Source: Saccharina japonica
Taxonomy: Eukaryota; Sar; Phaeophyceae; Laminariales; Laminariaceae
Length of the DNA stretch: 64,000 nt
Assembly (NCBI GenBank): GCA_008828725.1
Contig: MEHQ01004477.1
Span: 1 to 64,000 of the forward strand
Reading direction: 5' to 3'
The stretch's first letter is position 1. Every line of letters begins with the position of its first letter. Both the position numbers and the translations under genes were made by a program. Below are positions 1-11,208 of this stretch, one piece after another. Below the pieces are notes generated by a model that ran no database searches, was not told where the DNA came from, and saw only the letters and a program-made list of their open reading frames with translations.

Positions 1-752
1 TTTTAGTGCATATAAAACCGTAAATATTCTGCGCCCCATCGCGACCGCAAGGGGTAACAGCAATACTAACCAGGTGCACTTTTTGTTAGCGGAATCGTGC
101 CGCTGTAAGTATTGTCGCTCTGCCGCAACACGTGAGCGAAATGTTGTTGCTCACGGTTAACAAACATAGTAAATAAGTTGGTAACGGTTCACCCAGCAGT
201 GATACGATTTCTGTCACTGCAGTCGGCTCTCTACAAGTATCCACGTCGGAGACATCTCGAACGTCTGGCTGTGGAGATTCCCTCTCAACACGTGGTGAGA
301 CAGTCATTCACTACGCCATAACCACATACTCGCAACTGTTCATGTTACATCCACATCCTGCTGGCCATTTTTAGTACATAAAACTCTGTAAATATTCTGC
401 GCCCCATCTCGACCGCGAGGGATAACAGCGAGAATACTCAGGTGCACGTTTGCCAGCAACGTCGTACCGCTGTAAGTCACTGCGGTCGGCTCTCTTCAAG
501 TATCCACATCCGAGACATCTCGAAAGTTTTGGCTGTGAAGGTTTCCTCTCAACGCGTGGTGAGACACTCGTTCATTACGCCATAACCGTATGCTTGTATG
601 TATTCATGTTACATCCACAACCTGCTGGATATTTTTAGTGCATAAAATTCTGTAAATATTCTGCGCCCCATCGCGACCGCGAGGGGTTACAGCTAGAATA
701 GTCGGGTGTACGTTTGCCAGCAACGTCGTACCGCTGTAAGTCACTGCGGTCG
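1..752. repeat. Satellite A, first block
   Basis: Tandem array with units of about 265-330 bp. Each unit has a landmark close to TGCGCCCCATCGCGACCGCG (near 30, 397 and 660), then a part containing CTACAAGTATCCACG and TTTGGCTGTGAAG, then ACGCCATAACC. Short open frames inside are not conserved between units and are read as non-coding. The block starts before base 1, so its left edge is unknown. Confidence 0.9.
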
Positions 753-1982
753 TCTCATAGCAGCAACAAGCAGTTCATAATTGATCTCGTTTGTTGTGTT
801 GGTGTTTCGGGTTGAGCGATAGTCAACATATCATGCGTCGACCTGGCTATATCTGACCCGAAATTTCTGGGCCGAGTCATCTGGCGTTCTCCTCCTGAGT
901 CGGCAACTACTGGGAGCTATACCACCAATGCGTATCACTAGTTCTCTGGAACCAGACTCAAACTACCAGCATAATCCTGCCTCTGACAGACCTGGTTCGT
1001 ACTCTGCGCGTGTCAGCCCGGGGAACTCCGCAAAACGAGATGTGGATTTTTTCTGTTTGAACGATCGGTGGCGTATCACCAGTTTCTGCAACAGAACTGT
1101 CCCTGCACTGTCATCAACTACAACGCACTCTTGAAAGCCCCGAAGTATACGCCCTTATCAGCCAATTCTCGGTGACTTCTAGACAACAGTAGAACGTGGC
1201 CTCAGGACCTCGCTGACTTAGCACACTGCTGTATCTTCAGCTCGAAAAATCCTGTGTTGATATAGGTTCACCTGCCGTCGTATATTTCAGCCCAGAATTG
1301 TTGATATATATTTTTTTGCTGCTGTAGAAGTCTAGATATCCGCTTGTAGACAAACGAATAGCTGATGATCCACGCCGGGCGTAGACAAAACCTCGAGCTC
1401 CTCCTCACTCGGAGATGAGACTTGTAGATAAGACCCGAAGAAGAGAACCCAAGAAGATACCGCTATACCTGAGATTTCCGAATATCCACACGACCGATAC
1501 CGGACGAAAAAAAGATATCCAACTTCCACCACTCGTACTCGAAAATTTCTGAGTGTCAAACGATCCCCCGTCGCGAATTCCGCAGAATTATGGGAGGGAA
1601 CCGGATGGACCACGCTCAACCCAGGGCCAGCACTGCTGTACCACCTGAATGAGATGACCACCCTCGCTGACACAAGTTAAAGATGTGTATTGTATTATAC
1701 CCTGAAGAAAGAACACCCCAATTCTGGGCAGAGCCCAGTGAGAGAGGAGTCCGAGAGAGAGAAGAAAAGGAACACAAAACTGACAGCTGTGGGTGATGAT
1801 CTACAGCAGAACAACACAAATCCGTTTTACCCGACAGCATAATAATCCACATACACCTGAAACCCCGGGGACGTATAATTTCCATGGTATCCCCTGCGAC
1901 CCACGTCCGGTATACCATCCGCAAANTCCATACCCACCTATGATATCCGGGGATGTACCCAGGATGTCCCCTGATGACCACA
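753..1982. mobile_element. 1.23 kb insertion in satellite A with 5-bp target duplication
   Basis: A satellite A unit stops after GGTCG (748-752) and resumes exactly after a second GGTCG (1983-1987); removing 753-1982 restores a normal unit. The 5-bp duplication suits an LTR retroelement or another integrase-type insertion. The ends are not TG...CA, no terminal inverted repeat is visible, and there is no internal pair of long repeats, so a solo LTR or truncated element is only a guess. Open frames inside are short, and one at 1793-2083 runs into the satellite, so no gene is called. Confidence 0.7.
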
Positions 1983-3735
1983 GGTCGACTCTCTACAAGT
2001 ATCCACGTCCGAGACATCTCGAAAATTTGGCTGTGAAGGTTTCCTCTCAACGCGTGGTGAGACACTCGTTCATTACGCCATAACCGTATACTTGTATGTC
2101 TTCATGTTACATCCACAACCTGCTGGATATTTTTAGTGCATAAAATTCTGCAAATATTGTGCGCCCCATCGCGACCGCGAGGGGTTACAGCTAGAATACT
2201 CGGGTGTACGTTTGCCAGCAACGTCGTACCGGTGTACGTCACTGCCGTCGACTCTCTACAAGTATCCACGTCCGAGACATCTCGAAAGTTTGGCTGTGAA
2301 GATTCCCTCTCAACGCGTGGTGAGACACTCATTCATTACGCCATAACCATATGCTTGTAGAAATTCATGTTACATCCACAACCTGCTGTACATTTTCATT
2401 ACATATATAAACTCGTGGATATTCATGTTACATCCACAACCTACTGGATATTTTTAATACATAAAATTCTGCAAATATTCTGCGCCCCATCGCGATCGCA
2501 AGGGGTAACAGCAAGAATACTCAGGTGCACGTTTGCCAGCAACGTCGTACCTCTGTAAGTCACTGCGGTTGACTCTCTACAAGTATCCACGCCCGAGACG
2601 TCTCGAACGTTTTGGCTGTGAAGATTCCCTCTCAACGCGTGGTGAGACACTCATCCACTACGCCATAACCATATACTCGTAGATGTTAATTTCACATCCA
2701 CGCGCTGCTGTACCCTTTTTAGTACATATACATCTGTAAATATCCTGCGCCCCATCGCGACCGCGAGGGGTAACAGCTAGAATACTCAGGTGATTTTAGT
2801 ACATATATATCTGTAAATATCCTGCACCCCATCGCGACCGCGAGGAGTAACTGCTGGATATTTTTCATGCATAAAATGCTGCAAATATTCTGCGCCCCAG
2901 CGCGACCGCGAGGGGTAATAGCAAGAATACTCAGGTGATTCGGCTACATATACTGTAAATATCCTTCGCCCATCTGCGACCGCGAGGTGTAACTGCTGGA
3001 TATTTTTAATGCATAANATTCTGCAAATATTATGCGCCCCATCGCGACCGCGAGGGGTAACAGCAAGAATACTCAGGTGCACGTTTGCCAGCAACGTCGT
3101 ACCGCTGTAAGTCACTGCGGTTGACTCTCTACAAGTATCCACGTCCGAGACGTCTCGAACGTTTTGGCTGTGAAGATTCCCTCTCAACGCGTGGTGAGAC
3201 ACTCATCCACTTCGCCATAACCATATACTCGTAGATGTTAATTCACTATCCACAGCCTGCTGACCCATTTTAGTACATATAAATCTGTAAATATCCTCGC
3301 CCCATCGCGACCGCGAGGGGTATACAGCTGGAATACTCAGGTGTTTTAGTACATATGATATCTGTAAATATCTCTGCGCCCCATCGGACCGCGAGGGGTA
3401 ACCTGCTGGATATTTTAATAATGCATAATTTTCTGTCAAACATTCTGCGCCCATCGCGACCGCGAGGGGTAACAGCAAGAATACTCAGGTGCACGTTTGC
3501 CAGCAACGTCGTACCGGTCGAAGTCACTGCGGTTGACTCTCTACAAGTTCTCACGTCCGAGGACGTCTCGAACGTTTGGCTGTGAAGATTCCCCTCTCAA
3601 GCGCGTGGTGAGACACTCATTCCACAAGCCTATAAACCATAATACTCGTAGATGTTAATTTGCATCCACGCCTGCTGTATCATATCTTAGTACATATATA
3701 CATCTGTAATATCCTGCGCCCATCCCCGAATCGCG
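1983..3735. repeat. Satellite A, second block, with short sub-units
   Basis: Continues the array after the insertion. Besides full units there is a run of a shorter 70-75 bp sub-unit holding only the GCGCCCC landmark (about 2745, 2817, 2888, 2960, 3028, then 3297, 3373, 3443), so the array changes from full to partial units. From about 3600 small indels accumulate, which may be consensus error rather than biology. Confidence 0.88.
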
Positions 3736-5130
3736 GGGTAAACACTGGAATATGAGCTATATTTGCAAATCTGGCTGCGAGCGGGGTAAACCAGCATGGA
3801 ATACTCCGGTGATTTTAAGTCAACATTGACTGTAAATATCTCCCCCATGCATCCCGATGGGGAATCAGCTTAGTCACATTATCGGTGCACGTCGTTAGAC
3901 TGAAGATATATTGTCTGGAGCAATCGCTCATCGTTGAACTACCATATTACGTGCACAACATGCTTACTCCACTCAGCGTCCGCATGGAGAATCCACTCGT
4001 TCATTTGCCCATTATATGTATCGTGCACGTACGTTTGGCTGTGAAGATTATACTCTCCCCATGGCAGTTCCACGTGGGGAGTCACCGTCATTTGTCCACA
4101 AATATATTATCGTGCACTACTATTGACTGTTAAGTTATCGTCTCGCCCAGCATCCACTGGGGAATCACTCGTTCAATATGCCACATTATATTTATCTTCA
4201 CGTACCATTGCCGTGATAGATTAGTCTCTCACCACAGCAGTCCGCGGGGGAATCACTCGTTCATTACTCCACATTTGTGTATCGTCACGTACGTTTGGTG
4301 TGAATATTATCTCTCACCCAGCATTCCAGCGTGGGGAATTCACTCCTTCANNATGTCANTATTCTACTTATCGATGCACATACAATTGGCTGTGAAGATT
4401 ATATCTCACCCAGCAGTCCGCATGGGAATCACTCGTCATTATGCCACATTATATTTATCGTAATCACTCGTTCATTATGTCACGTTATATCTATCGTGCA
4501 CATAATTGACGTGAAGATAATATATCTCACCCAGTAGCCACGCGGGGACATCACTCGTTCATTATGCCACATTATATTTATGTGCACGTAGGNTGGACTG
4601 TGAAGATTATCTCTCACCCAGCACTCCGCGTGGGGAATCACTCGTCATTACCGCCACATTATTTATTATTATCGGTGCAGTACGTTTGAGCTGTGAATAT
4701 TATCTCTCGCCCAGCATCCACTTGGGGAATCATCGTTCACTATGCCACTTAGTATATGTATCGTGCACGTACTTTACGTGAAGTTATCTCTTTATCACCC
4801 AGCAATCCGCATGCGTAATCACTCATTCATAATGGATACATTATAGTTATCGTGCCGACAGCTTTGAACTGTGAAATTATCTCTCACCCAGCAATCCGCT
4901 GGGGGAATCACTCGTTCATTTTTCCACATTTTGTATCGTGCGCATACGTTTTTGGCTGCGAATATTATCTTTCACTCGACAGTCCGCGTGGGCAACCACT
5001 TTCAATAGTTCAATATGCCACGTTATATTTACCGTTCACGTACGTTCTATCTGAAAATGTGATCTCTCATCCAACTGTCCGCGTGGGTAATCACTCGTCC
5101 ATGATGCCACATTATGTATCGCAAACGTAC
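3736..5130. repeat. Satellite B, about 90-bp units
   Basis: At least eleven degenerate units, each with GGCTGTGAAGATTAT, CTCTCACCCAGCA, a GGGGAATCACTCG stretch and ATGCCACATTATATTTATCG (starts near 3968, 4065, 4146, 4225, 4314, 4409, 4528, 4612, 4705, 4795, 4886). The order of words copies the second half of satellite A, so B probably arose by amplification of that half. Many one-base indels and several N bases suggest poorly corrected sequence. No gene. Confidence 0.85.
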
Positions 5131-5309
5131 TGCTGTATGACATCGTCTTGCCGCGACGTCGTAATAATCAATGTATGCATGACCTTGCTCCGCTGCTGTA
5201 CGGCCCGAGATTCCACTGGTTAATTGATGACATTGTTTTGACGTATGCTCCAGTACGACTTTTCACACTGCTGTTCAGTTAGGGGGAATGTGAACATATA
5301 TACCTGGTA

Positions 5310-5725
5310 TACCTTATCTGCGCCCCTTCGCAACCGCGTTCGAGGTACCAGCAAGATTATCCAGTGACACTATACAGCTGTTTAAATTGAGCATATACGT
5401 ACTGCTGTTTCAGCAGACAAAACACTCACTACACTGTTCAAATAGAGCATATACGTATTGCTGTTTCAGCGGATAAAACAATGTGATAATTATTTGAAAT
5501 ATGATCATGCTGTGCAATGTGTGGCGATTCCTCCACTTTAGCTTCTTGCACAAGCAACCCAACTCGCTCGAACCGTTTCNCAAACGCACACGCTCTCGGC
5601 CCATACAATCTGCGCCCCATCGCAACCGCGTTAGAGGTACAGCAAGATTATCCAATAACACTGCACACAGCTGTTTAATTTGAGCATGCACGTATTGCCG
5701 TTTCAGCAGACAAAACAATGTGACA
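5310..5725. repeat. Pair of direct repeats related to satellite A
   Basis: Two copies about 290 bp apart (5316-5425 and 5608-5720) share the satellite A landmark in the form GCGCCCC..CGCAACCGCGTT, followed by CAGCAAGATTATCCA and TTTCAGCAGACAAAACA. The stretch between them (5426-5607) contains no recognisable gene. Confidence 0.7.
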
Positions 5726-5729
5726 ACTC

Positions 5730-5766
5730 TTTGTTTGTTTGTTTGTTTGTTTGTTTGTTTTTTTTT
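5730..5766. repeat. (TTTG)n microsatellite
   Basis: About seven perfect TTTG units followed by a T-run, next to the preceding direct repeat. Confidence 0.95.
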
Positions 5767-5849
5767 CAGTTGCTCGGGATGAACGACATCTTACACGTGC
5801 CATGTTTTGCGTCACCTTGCCGCAACGTATGAACCCAATAGCAATAATT

Positions 5850-6150
5850 CTCGATTGATATACCAACCGCCTGCTGCTGTACGCATTTGTTTGCGAGTCC
5901 TTGTGGTCAAGCACATCATGTATTTTTCTGGTCAACTACAAAACATAAAATTGCCTGTGCCACTATTGCCTGTGCCCACAGGCAAGAGTATTCAGTTGAC
6001 AAAGCCNAACCGCCGTATACCTGGCATATCACACAGCAATAATATTCGGTTAACACACCAACCGCCTGCTGCTGTACGCACTTGTTTGCGAGTCGTTGTG
6101 GTCAAACACATCATGTATCTGGCATATCACACAGCAATAATATCTCTTTC
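5850..6150. repeat. Direct repeat pair of about 85 bp
   Basis: Two copies (5853-5932 and 6047-6125) share ACCAACCGCCTGCTGCTGTA, GTTTGCGAGTC and TGTGGTCAA.CACATCATGTA. The words CACACAGCAATAATAT precede and follow the second copy. No coding signal. Confidence 0.8.
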
Positions 6151-6204
6151 AGTATGCCATACATATACTCGTGCATGTCAGCAGGATGCAATTTCTGCCC
6201 TTGC

Positions 6205-6312
6205 AATCGGTTACCTACAAGTATCCGCGCTCAAAACTCTCGAGCGTTTTGGCTGTCAATTTTATCTCACACCCAACACTCCGTGTGGATAGGCACTCAT
6301 TGAGCATGCCAT
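6205..6312. repeat. Isolated diverged unit of satellite A/B
   Basis: Contains CTACAAGTATCCGCG, CTCGAGCGTTTTGGCTGTCAA, CTCACACCCAACACTCCG and CACTCATTGAGCATGCC in the same order as a satellite A/B unit. It marks the outer edge of the satellite domain. Confidence 0.75.
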
Positions 6313-6319
6313 ATTCAAT

Positions 6320-7415
6320 ACTCGTATATACCTGTACCAGCACGCATATTCAGGTGATGATATACGCGTAGCATACACAACAGTACGTATAGAGTACAGA
6401 TAATCTTGATCTCTCATACGAGATATATATACCAGGTACAGGTACGTATGTATAGCCCTGGTCGTATATGAGAAATATGCTGGTTGACATACCATATTCT
6501 TATAATTGTCTGAGCTCAGCAAAACGTCAGTTCTCGACGCTCGGGCCATTTTTATACCTCAGGAAAACCTGAGTTCTCGACGCTCGTGCCTCGCGCTCCG
6601 TACCCCCGGCCGTGATGAATGTTTTGAAAGTTTACATCCAAGTTCTTCTAGTGTTTATCCACTTACGATACGCGTTTGTCCCTTGGCATCGTAATTGCGG
6701 ACCTTAACCTTTTNCTCTCGCCGGCGGCCTGGGCCGACGGCGATGTTCCCTTGTATAGAATATCATATTGTAACTCCACCTGGCATGTATGTACCAGTAC
6801 GAGTATTGTTACAGCAGTACGTATATATGCACCGCTGCTATCATAGCAGCTGCTGCTGTACACCGTCTCGCACGAGCGCTACTACAGCAGTACTGCTGCT
6901 GTGCACTAGGTACATAATCCCCGTAAAAGTGAAAGGATGACAATTAACTCACCTCGGAAGTCGCTCAAGCCATCCTAAAACACGTACCAGGTACGCCTTT
7001 GGCCCTTGAGCGTCAGAGATNAAACACTACATGGGAACATACCGGTCTTTGACATGCGTGATGTGACGTTTGCCCGTACGCTGCTTGCACCATGTGGTAC
7101 GACTCGACCCGTCTCACTAGAAGTCACGAATCACGAAAAACCTGGGCCAGCGAACGATCGCTGCCCAGTTGGAAGCAACAGCCCTGTCTGTTCGCGTGTT
7201 CTACCAGTCTACCAGCACCGTTCCGTGCGGTATCCACTTGGTATTCCCACAAGCGCGATGAACCAGATGAAGCCCGATGATGCTGCAAGTGAGCTACGTA
7301 GTGTACGTGCTCAGCCAAAGATTATGAACCAGAACGCCAAATTCTCTCTATGACAACAAACTACAGATTATTCTTATATCGGTTCCCAATCACGAATAAT
7401 CTTTTCCTTATATAA
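6320..7415. other. Gene-free stretch
   Basis: No supported gene. A 45-bp direct repeat lies at about 6513-6595, with TTCTCGACGCTCG in both copies, and 6790-6925 is dense in CAGCAGTA/CTGCTGTAC words. The open frames on either strand (up to 115 codons at 7006-7353) lack splice or composition support. Confidence 0.5.
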
Positions 7416-7419
7416 TATT

Positions 7420-7712
7420 CGATAAGATATCGAGATATCCCGAAAATATTATCGATATTGACATCGATATATCCCGAAAATATTGCGTGATACATCGAGA
7501 ATTCTACATACGATATCGAATACTACACCTGTGCTGTACATTTACACGTAGCATCGTATCGTTATCATGCTATGCATCGCATTATATCGGTATCGATACC
7601 ATGCGATATATCGCATGATATCAGTATCGAGATATCCCGAAAATATTACCGATATTGATATCGATATATCCCGAAAAATTCGCAAGATATACCGAGAATT
7701 CTAGATACGATA
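7420..7712. repeat. AT-rich GATATC/ATCGAT word block, two arms
   Basis: Two copies of about 90 bp (7425-7515 and 7613-7712) share GAGATATCCCGAAAATATT, ATCGATATATCCCGAAAA and CGAGAATTCTA. The block is rich in self-complementary words (GATATC, ATCGAT), so it can fold extensively. The stretch after it (7713-8039) holds nothing recognisable. Confidence 0.75.
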
Positions 7713-8039
7713 CCGAACACTGCGAACAACGATGCGTGTGATCAGGCTACATAGTCGTATGATACGTCTACCTGTTGTGCACCGGCGAGCACAAAATCAA
7801 AGTTGGTGTACTTTTCTGACGGTTTGCGCCACAGAGAAGGGCACGAGCAAACGACGACGTGTGCGTCGTTGGACTACACCATTAGAAAGCCCAGACAAGG
7901 CCACGCTTCCTGGTCGGTTCCGTTTCGCTCGGGTTGTCGACATGGTCTCGTACTGTAGTCTCGTTTGAAAGGGTCCCGGGAAAAAAGTGGAAGCCGAGTT
8001 CACGATCTGCTGCGTAGAAGTAGGGCTCGTACATATATT

Positions 8040-8345
8040 TACAGGGCCTTCCTCGGGAAAATTCCCGCTGGGCTTATTTCCCGTTCCCGTGCAAATATCG
8101 TTCCCGTGGTCCCACCCAAACAGTTCCCGAATAACTCTTGATTATCCCGTTCCCATCCAAACAGATTTCGTGTGGAAATAGCTGATTTCCCGTGGTTTCC
8201 CGTTCCCGTGCCGTAAAATCTCGTGGAAATATCGACTTCCCAAATCCCGTGCAAACCAAAACTGTTGAAAAAAAGATATTCCCGCGGGAACTATTCCCGC
8301 GTCTTCAGCCTGCACGGGATAACCAAACGGGATCAGCACGTAAAC
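8040..8345. repeat. TTCCCG/CGGGAA word cluster
   Basis: The six-base word TTCCCG or its complement recurs more than ten times at irregular spacing on both strands, including CGGGAAAATTCCCG and CCCGCGGGAA palindromes. This resembles the sub-terminal word repeats of the two hAT-like elements at 53.8-55.8 kb. Convincing terminal inverted repeats and a target duplication were not found here, so it is listed only as a repeat. Confidence 0.6.
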
Positions 8346-8763
8346 GCCGAACGACGCCTCGAGTACTCGTGCTTACCAGGTACATAAATATTATATTACA
8401 TGGTACGTATGATTCATTTAAGATGTAATACTCGTATTCATGTATCTCACTTGCCCTACCCATTAATTTGCGTTTATTTTGTTTTGGTTTCTCTCTGTTT
8501 CACAGTCTGTGACCACAGAATTTGTACGATCGTACGTAAAGAAAAAATAAAGCACTTCGTAATGATAAAGGAAGAAATGTAAAAACTCCGGTCCTCGATT
8601 TTCCCGGTAAGAAATGTTGGTGCGTTATGCAGTTGTTGTGATATGCAACAACAGCACCTGCTGCAGTGCTTATACAGACAAAACAATATGAGGGTTGCTA
8701 TGAGTGATCAATGTTGAAGCTCATGCTACACATCGTCAGATGCCAAGGATAATATTAATAGGA
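8346..8763. other. Gene-free stretch with one dispersed fragment
   Basis: 8447-8517 resembles 36548-36625 (shared TCACTTGC.CTACCCATTAATT, then GTCTGTG.CCAC). 8585-8605 (ACTCCGGTCCTCG) resembles 16240-16260. No gene is supported. Confidence 0.45.
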
Positions 8764-9018
8764 AATTAGCCAAAAATAGGTATACCTACGCACTTTGAGC
8801 CATTTATAGGTACACTGCGTAATGTACACCGGAAACGGCTTCCGGGCCCGCCTGATATTGGGCCTGCCCTCCATTGTACCTACAAACGGCTCAAAGTGCG
8901 CAGGTACACCTATTGTCGGCTACTCAATGTGCGTATCACCTATTTTTGGCTTCAACTGTACCTATAAATGGCTCAAACGATCCCTTTTTGGCAACTGAAA
9001 TATAGACAGACGGCCACA
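8764..9018 (+). repeat. Left terminal inverted repeat (255 bp)
   Basis: It is itself nearly self-complementary: the outer part (AGGTATACCTACGCACTTTG) returns inverted as CAAAGTGCGCAGGTACACCT, around a GGAAACGGCTTCC centre. GAGCCATTTATAGGTAC occurs in both orientations. Confidence 0.9.
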
Positions 9019-9235
9019 TCAGATGCCAGGACTGTCAACCAGCCGACCGTACCAGTACAACCACTGACACTGCGGAGTTATCACGCATTACCTACAAGCG
9101 AGAACTCGTATCGCGATCAATGCATACCTATTCAGTGCGACACCCCTCCTACGCACACACATATATACGATGCAGAGAAACAACAATGACAAGTGTTTCC
9201 ATGCCGTTATGCTGAAAGTACAATATACATACTGT

Positions 9236-11208
9236 AGTGCAGTACAAGGGCTCCGCTTCGCGGGCGGCTGACGCCGCCCGCTACGCTCGCGCAAGGAAAG
9301 GGGTACAGAAGAGGCCCCCATGATGTAGTGCAGGCACCGCGACTTGAAAATGCCAAGAGGTTCATGGTGCAGCAAAGAAACGGCGGACTTGACATGCATG
9401 CAAGACATGCTCGGGGTGCACAATAGTTCCATGCTCCAGGACGACAAAGCTGTACGTTCGAAAGAGAAAGCACAGCAACACGGCTCACGGCACGGCGCTG
9501 CGCTGTCTGCTGTGGGTGTGTGAGTTGTGCATGCTTCGTGAGTATGTGTGGTAGTACAACACTATTAATATTACGAGTACGAAGTACTTCGTACTTTGTA
9601 CGAGTATACCTGGTATACTTTATTGTATGAAAGAGAAAACGCACAACACCAGCACGGTCGCCAAGTTGTGAAGAATGCAAAACAAAAAAATCCACAAAAT
9701 TGAGAAAGACGTATGATACATACGTACTCGTACTCGTACTCGTACTCGACTCGTACTCGACTCGTACTCGTACTCGATTCGTACTCGTACTCGTATTGTA
9801 CTCGAACTCGTACTCGTACTCGAACAAAAACGGCAAGCAACAACAGCAGTAACAGCAGTAGCACTTCGAATGACATACGAACTCGTACTCGTATCGTGAT
9901 CGCGCCGCTCAAAAAACAAAAAAGTTAAAACGACTGCTGTCGCGTTCTGTCACCCTCGGCGCCTCCAGCCACCCCGCGATCACCTCGCCATCGATTCGGC
10001 CCGGGTCGAGCTTTACTACCTCTCTGCCCCAGTGAGCCCCGTCCCCCCCCCCCCCTGAACCCCGCCCCTCACCGTGGCCCTCGTTCGCCCGCTCGAGCAT
10101 GATGGTGTTGAAACCGCCTTGCTGTCACTCTCTGATTAAAAAAAATGGTGTGTGTTCCGAAAAATAAGCACCGCTTGAATGTTTTTTACACTAATAAACG
10201 ACTTTTATAATTATGACATACTGGATTGATACAGCAAGCAGCAACGCAGACAAAGACCCTTCATGCTTCCCTCGTGTCTCGATGGACACGCTACGCCTAG
10301 CCACGAAAAAGGCGACCGCGCTCCTTCCGTCCCCCCCTCTACTGGCCAGCGCCCTCCCATACCGGCGATGGTGCCGGGCTCGCCCGCGCTGCCGCGCTCT
10401 CTGGGCACCCGCACGAACCCAAAACTGAAAGAGGAAGAAGCCTCTCGCAACTAAAGTATATACGGAACAAAGAGAGGAGCAAGTAATGAAAGGAGGCGGT
10501 GTTCGAAGTGGGGGCTCTGAGAGTGCAGGGATGAGGGATCCCTGGGCGAGATATTAGTAAGTAAGTCTATACAAGGCGCTTCGCGTAGCGGGCGGTTCCG
10601 CCCGCTACGCTCGCTCGTCAAGGACACCACAACAGACTGTGAAAGAACGTCACAGGTGGCACATAAATTAAGGAGGAAACAGGCGACTTGCAAATGCCAA
10701 GAGCTCCATGCTCCAGGACGACAAAGCTGTACTCGTATGTTCGAAAGAGAAAATACAGCAACACGGCTCACAGCACGGCGCCACGCTGCCTGCTGGGTGT
10801 GATTTGTGCCTTTTTCGTGATTACCTGGTAGGTGTGGTAGTACAACAGCAGTACTCCGTACTTTGTATGAAAGAGAAAGCACAGCACGCGGTCTTCAAGT
10901 TGTGAAATACGAAAAAAAAAAACCACAAAACTGAGAAAGAAGTATGATACATACTCGTACTCGAACAAAACGACAGTACAGCAACACGGCTCACAGCACG
11001 GCGCCGTGCTGCCTTGCCTGCTGGATGTGATTTGTGCCTTTTTCGTGATTACCTGGTATGTGTGGTGTTACAACAGCAGTACTTCGTACTTTGTATGAAA
11101 GAGAAAGCACAGCACGCGGTCGTCAAGTTGTGAAATACGAAAAACAAAACCCACAAAACTGAGAAAGACGTATGAGACATACTCGTACTCGAACAAAATG
11201 ACAAAAGA
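9236..11208. repeat. Internal repeat A, three copies
   Basis: Copies at about 9236-9720, 10563-10975 and 10976-11208 (the last is 5'-truncated). Shared words are GCTCCATGCTCCAGGACGAC, CAGCAACACGGCTCAC, GTACTTTGTATGAAAGAGAA and CACAAAACTGAGAAAGA. Copies 1 and 2 begin with a GC-rich hairpin (GCGGGCGG...CCGCCCGC). Small open frames differ between copies, so it is treated as non-coding. Confidence 0.85.
9718..9832. repeat. (TACTCG)n-type microsatellite
   Basis: About sixteen TACTCG units with some ACTCG interruptions, ending internal repeat A copy 1. Copies 2 and 3 keep only two units (ATACTCGTACTCG), so the tract expanded in copy 1. Confidence 0.95.

Noticed and set aside
1..5130. CRISPR array
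   Set aside because: Repeats are contiguous tandem units without unique spacers, and the DNA is eukaryotic.
9207..9836. 209-codon minus frame as a gene
   Set aside because: Half of it is the (TACTCG)n microsatellite and the rest is internal repeat A, whose frames are not conserved in the other copies.
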